Origin: Candidatus Thalassarchaeaceae archaeon
GTDB lineage: Archaea > Thermoplasmatota > Poseidoniia > Poseidoniales > Thalassarchaeaceae
Assembly: GCA_023268715.1 (NCBI GenBank)
Contig: JALRLV010000005.1
Span: 1-64,000 of the forward strand
Direction of reading: 5' to 3'
Length of the DNA: 64,000 nt
Each line of letters starts with the position of its first letter. Positions within the stretch are counted from its first letter, which is position 1. The position numbers and the translations under genes are program-made. Of the stretch, positions 24,728-34,200 are shown in pieces. The notes under the pieces are model-generated. The model ran no database searches. It saw nothing but the letters and a program-made list of their open reading frames with translations, and was not told where the DNA came from.

Positions 24728-25126
24728 TCAAGGAGTCAGTGCCGCTAGTTCCGCTCGGAATTTTGTTGAACCCATGAAGTGGAGTAGAGGAGTCGCTAAA
24801 GTCCCGATAATTAGAGTGCCTAAAAGTAAATTAGACCACAATTCGATTCCCGTTCCAAATGAGAAGAATAAGAGCCATCCCGCAAGAAGAAAACCCCAGG
24901 GCCTGAAACGACGAGCGAAAAGTGCTGTACGCGCTCGAACTAACTCGTCTGAGTATAGGGCTGTTTCTTCGCCCTCAGCCAGCATATCGTTCTCGGTAGC
25001 GCAACGAACGCAAACCTGGTAGCGGGGGCCATTACCACTAACGAACTGAGAGTTCGGGTAGTTTTGGGTGCACATGCGACAGACTGGCATAGACGTCAAC
25101 CTTGCCAGCGAACATCGCTCCTTCAA
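24728..25126 (-). CDS. Zinc-ribbon membrane protein of unknown function
   Basis: 132 residues. Two CxxC knuckles (CRMC near residue 16 and CVRC near residue 39) form a short zinc ribbon at the N terminus. After a charged stretch with SDELVRARTALFARRF come two membrane helices (WGFLLAGWLLFFSFGTGI and LLLGTLIIGTLATPLLHF). I recognise no family. It starts two bases after the pabB-pabA stop on the same strand, so it is probably the last gene of the pABA operon, though a link to folate synthesis is only positional. Confidence 0.7.
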   Translation of the reverse strand: MKERCSLARLTSMPVCRMCTQNYPNSQFVSGNGPRYQVCVRCATENDMLAEGEETALYSDELVRARTALFARRFRPWGFLLAGWLLFFSFGTGIELWSNLLLGTLIIGTLATPLLHFMGSTKFRAELAALTP

Positions 25127-25128
25127 CG

Positions 25129-27375
25129 CTACGGTCGTCTAACCTGTTTGTTAGGAGCAAACTTGGTAACTTTGTTTGAGAAACTAAGGAATGATCTAAG
25201 CAAGGCTAGTCCATCTGGACTGCCGACTGATTCAGGATGGAATTGAACACCCTCTATCGGAAGAGAAGGATGGCTTAACCCCATAATCAAACTTCCAGAT
25301 TCATCCCATGAGTTTGCAATGATGTCCTCGTTGGTCGCCTTCAGTACCAGGCTATTGTAGCGCATCATCACAACCTCCTCTGAGGCATTTTCGAATAGAC
25401 CTGAGCCGTCATGAGTGATTCTTGATGGCACCCCGTGAACTGCGCCCAGAGGTGATTCAATTAGATCCCATCCAGCTGCGAGACCAATCGCTTGGTGACC
25501 CAAACACCAACCAAGTAATGGAATAGGGGTATCCAATATTTTCAATCTATTTTGCAAGGCTCTGTGGGCTATTTCCATGCTTAGAGGAGAAACTTCTGGG
25601 CGAGAAGGACCTGGTCCGAGGATGATATGTGTAGGACGGTGAGTTTCTAGCCAGATTTCGACTTGGGTGCTTGTATCGATTTTTTCAACTGGTCTACCCT
25701 CAACAATCGTCACCTTTGCTCCAAGTCGATGTAACGATTCTGCGATATTGTTTGTGAAGGAATCGAGGTTGTCTACTAAGAGAACGTGATAATCGATTTT
25801 CGAATTGGATTTCTTTGGACGTCCGGGAGATATTCTACCCAGTGCTCCTTTGACTTTGGGGAGAGGAAGTATGCCAACTTCTCTCTTGGGTAATTCTTCA
25901 CTACTGAATCCAGTTCGGAATCCCCACGTTGCTTCGGTTACTGCAGCCGCCTTCCATCGTGCTTCAGCGACCTCATCAGCAGGATTAGAATCGATGACAA
26001 CCCCTCCACCTGCCTGAACCGTAGCATACCATGATTCCGGGCCACTGCGAGCCTCCATAGTTCGAATTAGGATATTCCAATCGGCCTGTCCAGCGCTTTG
26101 GTTAAGATGGCCGATTGATCCTGTCCAAGCACTTCTCGGCGAACCCTCTAGTTGGTCGATTGCTGCCATAGTCACAACCTTTGGACAACCGGTGATTGAG
26201 CCACCTGGGAATAAGGCCGCTAGAGATTTCCCTGCACTGTTGTTTGGGCATATTTTTCCCTCAACTCCGGAAACCAAATGTTGCACATTTGCCAAAGCTT
26301 CAATGCGGCAATCAGACCAATGTACGCTGCCGCTTTGACAAACAGAAGAAAGATCGTGCCGTTCCAAATCTACCAACATCAGGTGCTCGGCCATTTCCTT
26401 TTCTGATGATGCTAATTCTGACCTTAGAGCAGAATCTTCCTTCTCATTCTTTCCTCTCGCTCTCGTTCCCTTTATTGGTCTGGTTGAGACAATTCCAGAT
26501 TCAAGACGCATCAAACGCTCAGGAGATGCTGAGGCGACTGCCCAACCGTGATCGGCTAAGCACAGCCATGAAGAGAAAGGGGCTGGATTAGAATGAGTCA
26601 TTCGAAGGAATGTATCCCACGGTTGACCTGACATTTCACCTTGCCATCTGCGGCCATAATTCACCTGATAGAGATGGCCACCACGGATGGATTCGCGGAT
26701 TTTCTCGACCTTTCTCGCATGTTCAGAATCGCTCTCGCTATCGGGCACTATTGATTCTAGTTTCGCAGGCATTTTCAATTCCGAAAGTTTGGGTAATTCT
26801 TGCTCTAACCATTGATGCCCCTCAATCGCAAATAACCGCAATTGATTGTTAGCCCGTTCGTGTATCCACCATGCATCACATCTCCACAATACGCCGAGTA
26901 GCGTACCCGGTTCTGGTGTATTTGATAAACGAATAGAATTTGCCCAACGACCTAAATCATATCCTAGTAAGCCGGCGAAACCACCTGGAATCACAGGGTG
27001 TTTTTCTTGTAATTCAACTTCGATTTCATGCTCAGCAACGATAGATAGGGCTTCCTCTAATGTTGCTGGATTATACTCCTCCTCAGTATGCCATCGCTCT
27101 TCTATAAATCGTTGACGAACTAAGTTCAGAGGAGGAGGATTTCCTAGGTGTATTTCGCCACTAAGCGCTGAACCAGCGGGTGCTTCTTCACCATACGGTT
27201 CAAAGAAAAGGAAGCGTATGCTATCCAAGGCTGGAAGCATTGACTTTTGTGACAGGTCAGTTACAGGTCCACCTGAATGAAGAAGCAATTCATCCCCTTC
27301 ACGATTTCTAGCCTGCAACATGGAAATTAGAGGAGATTCATGCGAGTTATCCTCTGCTCGTTCAATTACTCGCAT
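25129..27375 (-). CDS. pabB: Aminodeoxychorismate synthase, fused PabB-PabA
   Basis: A 748-residue fusion. The first ~500 residues are a chorismate-binding domain (GGHLYQVNYGRRW, FPGGSITGCPKVVTM, then VQAGGGVVIDSNPADE). The motif PIKGTRARG contains the lysine that distinguishes PabB from anthranilate synthase, where alanine is usual, so product is 4-amino-4-deoxychorismate. From about residue 525 a class I glutamine amidotransferase follows (VDNLDSFTNNIAESL, the catalytic cysteine in LLGWCLGHQAIGLAAGW, and VQFHPES), which supplies ammonia. The domain order PabB-then-PabA is less common than separate genes. The lyase PabC is encoded immediately upstream, one base away, giving a complete pABA route for folate or related pterins. 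Confidence 0.92.
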   Translation of the reverse strand: MRVIERAEDNSHESPLISMLQARNREGDELLLHSGGPVTDLSQKSMLPALDSIRFLFFEPYGEEAPAGSALSGEIHLGNPPPLNLVRQRFIEERWHTEEEYNPATLEEALSIVAEHEIEVELQEKHPVIPGGFAGLLGYDLGRWANSIRLSNTPEPGTLLGVLWRCDAWWIHERANNQLRLFAIEGHQWLEQELPKLSELKMPAKLESIVPDSESDSEHARKVEKIRESIRGGHLYQVNYGRRWQGEMSGQPWDTFLRMTHSNPAPFSSWLCLADHGWAVASASPERLMRLESGIVSTRPIKGTRARGKNEKEDSALRSELASSEKEMAEHLMLVDLERHDLSSVCQSGSVHWSDCRIEALANVQHLVSGVEGKICPNNSAGKSLAALFPGGSITGCPKVVTMAAIDQLEGSPRSAWTGSIGHLNQSAGQADWNILIRTMEARSGPESWYATVQAGGGVVIDSNPADEVAEARWKAAAVTEATWGFRTGFSSEELPKREVGILPLPKVKGALGRISPGRPKKSNSKIDYHVLLVDNLDSFTNNIAESLHRLGAKVTIVEGRPVEKIDTSTQVEIWLETHRPTHIILGPGPSRPEVSPLSMEIAHRALQNRLKILDTPIPLLGWCLGHQAIGLAAGWDLIESPLGAVHGVPSRITHDGSGLFENASEEVVMMRYNSLVLKATNEDIIANSWDESGSLIMGLSHPSLPIEGVQFHPESVGSPDGLALLRSFLSFSNKVTKFAPNKQVRRP

Positions 27376-27376
27376 T

Positions 27377-28156
27377 TCAGCCCTCCAAATCTTCCAGTGT
27401 CATCCATGCATTCTCTAACCGAGCCATCCAGGCATTGTATGCCGCTTGATACAATTTACCATTTGGTTGACCGATTTGCCTCCCATCAATTTCACCTAAT
27501 GCCTGAACTCCCAAGCCACTTCCTAATACTATCATTTCGGAAGCCCTGAGCAACATTTTGAGAGTGAGTCTGGCTTCCCTAACTGGTACTCCAGCACTCT
27601 CGATACCTTCTCTGATTTGTTCAAGAGTGACGGAGTCTAGTGCACCTTCCGAGGGCTTTGGATAGTACGCGACACCATCATTATCTAGTAAAATCGGCAT
27701 ACACCTATCTCCATCAACCAAAATATCTCCATCGAATAGAAGAGATACATCCACTCCATGCTCTTCAGCTACCTCTCTAGCATCAAAGTATGGTTGCCAA
27801 TCGCCGTGTTTGGTACCTCTGACTGAATCGTCCCATCGAGGTGCTTCAAGGCTAATTGCCTTCATTGGATTAGGCCATATTCCATTTACTCTCGGAATCA
27901 AGCTAATGTCGCCATTTTGACTAACCCCAAGCCTGATCAAATATGGCGCTTGATTTTTTCCAACGATTGATTCACCAGGAATATTTGCTTTATTTAGCGC
28001 TTCAAAGATAAGTTCCGATAAGTTGTTCGGAAGATTGAATCCTAATATCTCAGCATGCCGAAAAAGGCGAGCGATGTGTAAGTCGGCTGCTAATAGCCGA
28101 TATCCTCCATCCCAAGCGATGGTAGTGAATACCTCCGAGCGTGGGTCACCATCCAT
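27377..28156 (-). CDS. pabC: Class IV aminotransferase-fold 4-amino-4-deoxychorismate lyase
   Basis: 259 residues with the fold-type IV PLP enzyme pattern: an N-terminal EVFTTIAWDGGYRLLAADLHIARLFRHAEILG, a middle region with the candidate PLP lysine in VRGTKHGDWQPYFDAREVAEEHG, and the C-terminal ASEMIVLGSGLGVQALGEIDGRQIG. Sequence alone cannot separate lyase from branched-chain or D-amino-acid aminotransferases, but the position directly upstream of the fused PabB-PabA gene makes the pABA-forming lyase the best call. It lies 44 bases downstream of the giant surface-protein gene on the same strand. Confidence 0.82.
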   Translation of the reverse strand: MDGDPRSEVFTTIAWDGGYRLLAADLHIARLFRHAEILGFNLPNNLSELIFEALNKANIPGESIVGKNQAPYLIRLGVSQNGDISLIPRVNGIWPNPMKAISLEAPRWDDSVRGTKHGDWQPYFDAREVAEEHGVDVSLLFDGDILVDGDRCMPILLDNDGVAYYPKPSEGALDSVTLEQIREGIESAGVPVREARLTLKMLLRASEMIVLGSGLGVQALGEIDGRQIGQPNGKLYQAAYNAWMARLENAWMTLEDLEG

Positions 28157-28200
28157 AGACTTCGATGGGTGTATAGGGCTTCAATCCAATGCTGATACAA

Positions 28201-31200
28201 TCAGAGCATTTCATCTAGGAAAGATGTGTCAATATCATCGTCTTCTGATTCTTCTTCGTCCAAGTCATCGAAGTTCAGGTCGTCTGCCATGTCATCAAGG
28301 TCGCCAAGATCTAAGTCTTCATCCTCATCTCCCAGTAATTCGTCCATAACCCCGCTATCTGCATATGGTGTGGGACCTAGATCATCTTCGAGTTGAACTC
28401 CTGCACTAGCCATAGTCTCGGTGTAATCGCTATTGCTTTCAACTGAAGAGTCGCTGTCGTTGCGCCTAGCGTTTGCGACTAGCCCGCCATCAATTTCTAA
28501 GTCATCTGTGCCGAAGTCTTCATCTTCGGTAAGGCCAGCTGCCTCGCGCTCGATTTGCTCTTCCAACTCGACTTCTAATGCGCCCATCTCCCAAGGCTCA
28601 GGAGCAGAATCTCCTCTTGGCCTTATGAACATCATTGCACCGATTAGGAACATTGCTACGGAGAGTGCAATGATGACCATGTTCATGTCGCCTGCTAGTA
28701 TTCGATCCACCCAGGACTCACCTGCGGCATCATCGCCTGGTTGGGTAGTACCAAAACTGGATTCTTCCCAAGGTGGAACTTCTACTGGGTCCGCATAGAA
28801 TGTGTGAACTTCTCCATTATAGGTTACAATCTCAATCCAATATGTCTCTTCGCGGTCAATCATTTCACCATTGAATTCATTGAGAATCAATATCGTATCT
28901 CTGATACCAGATTTAACCAAAGAAGCGTTTCTGGTGTCATCAAATGATTCTATGCTGACAAAGGCGTAGTAACTTGCATACAATGAATTCTCGGCATTAT
29001 CCCAAGTTACCTCTATCAGAGAACCTGCAGCATTCCAACTGGCCCGAATACCACTAACATCTGGACACTCAGGACACGGGTCTGCGGATAGTTCGTCTGC
29101 AAGTTCTATCCAATTACTAGCAAGATTGTCCGTCCAAGAATTCCCTGACGAATCAACTGCTACCACTGCAACATAAATTCGTCGGTTTGGTACCAATGGT
29201 GTAGCAATGTCATCCCCATAGGCTGAGAACTCGGTTAGTAAAACTGGAAGGTCCTGTTCTCTATCAACGACCATTGCGGGTTGTAGATCATCTATTCTTT
29301 GCAAAAGAACTGGAGTATCGATTACCGCATAAATCCGATATTCTGCGATGTCAGAGGCATCACTTGATGGGAATTCTACGAACATCGCATTTCCAGCATC
29401 ATTTGGTCTGTCTCTGAGTACCGGAGCTTGTAGTCGGTCGGGCGGAGATACATCTCCACGGTTATCCATTGGAGTAATGATGACCATATGTTCCGACAAG
29501 CCACTTAGGTGCACATTTCCAGATATATCATGAACAGTTACAGTGACGTAAAGAGGTATCATAGATTGGATTGGGGCTAATTGTAGAGTATCGAAAGAGC
29601 TTCCATAGAGCGCACTTTCCGCGGTATATTCTAATTGGAAGTTGACCCCGAACTGGCGCTGGTTAATTACAACTAATCCACATTCAGACGGAGTTTCATT
29701 GCAGGATTCCCAAATCTCGGTAACATCGTTCAACGGGAACTCTGAGACCCAAACTGTGTAGAATGAGAAGTCATCGGCTGAAGAACGATTCCAGCGAATA
29801 TCAATGGCTGAACCATCATCATCTGGATGATCCCACGCAGCGAGTCCTCTGACTCTATCTGGAGGTACTGCTTCGCCGTCGAAATCTGCCTCTGGAGTAG
29901 CATCGACGACGAGTACATTGTCGACATCACCATTACCCCAGTCGTCAAAGGCAACGACTCCAATCCAGTAGACGGTTCCATCGATTAGACGACCTGTACC
30001 AAGTGAATCAATGATGATTGAAGTTGTTTCACAATTATCGGTATATCCTGCAACTGGCCAACCATCTACTGTTGCAGGTGGTTGCCATCCGGAGGCTGGA
30101 AGAGCATAGACCGCGTAATAGGTACAGTCCTCCTCAGTATTTGCATCCCAAGTGACATTGATTCTGCCGCCTTCGTCGTTTGGCACATCGATGGCTGTTG
30201 TTCCAGTAATCGGCATCGGTGGAATTCCATCATCTAGGCCACCTGCGGTAACCACTGGACCGATTATTGTGGCATTATTGATTGATGATTGCCCAGCTTC
30301 GTCTACACAAACTGCGGCAAACCAATACGGAACTCCACCTTCCAATTGCAGTGCGGTTGTGTTCCCAGTACTCCAATGGAATTCTAATGGGTCTGAAAGT
30401 CCGACTACGCTGGTAATCTCCTGTTGCACTGCCCAAATTCTAACTCTATCTGGGTCAAGTTCAGTACAGGCAGCCCATTCTAGGAAAATGGTACCAGCCG
30501 CCCCACCCGAAGCTGGATTTGCGGTCATCCAAGCCGGAGCGGCTGGAACCTCATCTGTTGGAGTAATATTTTGTGAATATGTCATTGGAACACCCAATGA
30601 TCCATCTGCATATTCAATTACAACTGCTGCACGGTATTGGCGATCGTCTCGCAATTCTTCCGTTACACCAGCGTTGTCTGCTCTGGTTATGGTTGCATTT
30701 GTGCGAGACCAGAACTCTGACCTAACATAAGTGGAGAATGATCCTAAATCCTCTTCAGTTGGTTCCCACAATGGGTCAGCAGTCGAATCCCAGACATACA
30801 ATCTGTAGGCGTGCCATGCAGCATCTTCTGCAGGTAACCAAGAGGCCTCGATTACCCCCCCACCATCGTTCGGTCTATCGACTAAATTGGTAATTATTGT
30901 TGGAACTTCAATTCGTTCCCAATCGTAGGTAATGCGAACTTGCATTGCTCCATCTTGAGGAGACTGCATTTGAACATGTAAAATCGCAGATGATGTACCA
31001 GGACCTACTGCAGATATTGCCGATTGGAAGGCCTGTTGTATTCCTCCGTTGCTGGCTGCTAAATCCCAGCTTCCAGTATAATTTAGTGAAGTCGAGCGAG
31101 CCCAAACCCATGCACCTCTTTGGGGTGCCAACATGGTCATAGTTTCGACGTGCATTGGAAGTTTACCTGGTGCTGAAGCGCTGGAGCTTTCAGGAATCTG

Positions 31201-34200
31201 AATAGGATTTTCAGGGGTAACTAGTACTGTTGCCATTCCTGGGTGAGTTGTATTTGTGATATCCCATGTTCGACCACTGTACAGCAAAGTCAATGGATCT
31301 GCACGGCGTTGGTTCTCTCTTGCTGTCTCTTGCAAACTAATAGTTGGCTTGTAGACATGAAGACCATCATTTCCTACAGCATAAAATCCATTGAAATCGA
31401 TATGACCTCCTTGAAGCCCGGTTATCACTCGGTTGCTAACTACCTCATGTCTTCCGTTTACATCTACAACATCAAGACCTCTTGGACTCATAACTACAAG
31501 ATATTGGCCATCACTGTGCATTTCGTATGGAGGCCAAGAGAGAAGTGAATTGCTGCTTACTCCTGTCTCCATTTGCATCGTGCTACCATTCCAATGTACC
31601 AGAGGAGCAACGTCGGTCGCAACGTGTACTCCCCAATCATCTGCAACAATTGCCCGAACGTCGTTGCTTGGAATCATATCGATATTGTAGGTGCCATTTA
31701 CCATATCAGTGGCCAAATCCCAAGCTGCTACCCCTGGTCTAGTTGGGCCTTGTCCATTGTGAGAAATGAATATCGCCGCGTCGTGATAAATTGTGGAATT
31801 TGTTCCATCAGGATTCTGTATTACACGGGATACAGGTCCTGCTTCGGTAATACCACTAACAGTATTCCCCATTAAGCCATCATTGAATCCGAGTGTATTC
31901 AGGACTGATAAATTGGATTCATGTAGGACGGTTATTCCAGCGGCACCACCAGCCAGAACCTTACCTCCACCCTGAATCGTAGTATTGATTGAGTGTAAGT
32001 GAGTAATAATTGGAGAGGGCAATCCATCGATAGTGGTAATTGGATTATCCCAATCATCACGGGTGGTATTGTACATTCCAATACCACCATGAGTTGCTAT
32101 CATGATGTGGTCTCCATAGATCATGAAATCACGCACGAGGTTACTTGGTAGTCCTGCGATTAGACTTCCATAGCCCCATTGCCGGGCTACGGTATCGAAA
32201 GTTTGGAATCCCGCCGCTGAGCCTTCATTGCCCATTAGTCCAACATACATTGTGTTGTTCTCAATTATCATCCCGTCCATCTGGGCGTGAAGCGCCGGAG
32301 GAGTGGACACTATGCGGCGTTGCTTCAAATCGATTGCCTTGAGGCCGCGGCCAGCCGTGGAAACCCACAGAGTCTCTCCATCCAAGGTCATTTCATTCAC
32401 TACATCTTGTTGGAAATTGTAACCATACTCCCACCTTACTGAACCATTTGTAAGAAGTTCACCCTGAAGGACAGAAGATCCGTAGAATGAACTGGTATCC
32501 AATGCTGAGGTAATCCATACATGGGTATCATTGGAGATTATTTCCATTACGCGGCCACTGGTTAGTCCAGCCAATTCGTCATAGCCGCTTGCAATCAATC
32601 CCGAACTATCCAATCTATCGACTCTGTTCAGGCCGGTTGTTTGACCTGACCTTCCAACGGCATAGATTACCTGACCTGTCGATGAAGGTGCCCTATCTAT
32701 CGAACATCCATCCATTCCCGGATCCAAAACCTGTCCGTTTGCGGTTGCGGTTCCAGAGGTTATCAATCGAGATATTCCACCTTGGTTATCGTACTGATGT
32801 GCAGCCAACAGAACGTTGTTGTCATGTAACAATCCACCAGGGAAAATTCTGTCTTCACTAATTCCATCTGCCGAGGTAAGCGTTGAAAGGTATGTGTTGG
32901 TGTTGTAGTTGTAGCGATCAATTCCAACTCCTTCTGTGTCGTATGCAATGTAGAGAATGTCATTGGCTTCGTCACAAGTTACTGCTCTTGGATCATTATT
33001 TGATAGCCCGGAGTTACCAGATGTCATGGCACTAATCCATTCGTTTGTAATTGAGTCTGAATCGTGGTCTACTAGGTCATATCGGGCTACGCCGCCTTGA
33101 TTGCCCCACCAGAATCGAGCACCTATAGAGACATGCACTATGTCATCGCAAAAGCCGATATCTGCAGCATACCCATCTGGAATGTCTCCAGTCCCTAAAT
33201 CCCATGAAGACCAACTACCTGTGGTTCCATCCTTCCTCAAAATCTGAGCATTTGAGTTCCATCCAGAGGATTCCATATTCCCGGCCCACAGGTCGTTACC
33301 GATGACTTTCATCGAATAGAATTCCTCTTCCGTATTCGATGGTAAACCATCACCTGGAGTCCATGAATCGAGCCATGTTTCGTTTACTGGGTCCCACCTT
33401 AGGATACCATTCATGCTGGCGAAGAGATATTCTCCTTGATATTCTTCCATTCCACGGATAGGACCTTCTATGTCCGTCCATTCGTCTAATAACGTCATTG
33501 TGTCTGCATTGAATCTCCTCAGAATGAAGTTACCGTAGGCTACCCATAGTTCGCATGAGCTTGTGTTTAGCGGGAAGCACTCGCCAAGGAACCTCGCGTT
33601 CACTCGCAACACATTGCCAATGGTCGACAAATCATCTTCCCATGCCTCAGAGGTCATATTCCATCGAACAATTGTTCCATCACCATCATTCCATGTTTGG
33701 GTTGGTCGAATACCAATCCACAATTGATCGTCAACTATTCCAATTCCATTGATCACTCCATTCCAACCGGTGCGGTCGTCTACCTCTATGGTTGTCAGGC
33801 TAGTATTAGTAGTCAGGTTGATGCGGAAGATACTGTCGGAACCACCGCCCCACCAACTGGTTGAACGCTGGGTAGAGTAATGCAAAATGTCCCCATAGAT
33901 CTCTATGTCAGCGGGTATTGAATTGGAAAGAGTAGGGCCGTTTGAATTCGAGCCTCTATCCCATGAGATAAGCACTACATCATTGATGACATCGATTAGT
34001 GTAAGCCCAAAGTCACCACCGGCCCAAATGGTACCATAATTCAGACCAGGTACAAGAGCGGTTACATCATCATCATTGATGTATCCTTGATCACCATCCC
34101 AAGTCGTTAGCCATTCATTGTTTGTTAAGTCATAACGGGCTATTCCTGTATTTTCGAATCCAAGGTAGAGGATGTCATTCACTTTGACTGTGCGGGCCCG

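Noticed and set aside
25129-27375. Anthranilate synthase (TrpE-TrpG) as an alternative call.
   Set aside because: The PIKGT lysine, typical of PabB rather than TrpE, and the adjacent PabC favour the pABA pathway; no trp genes are near.
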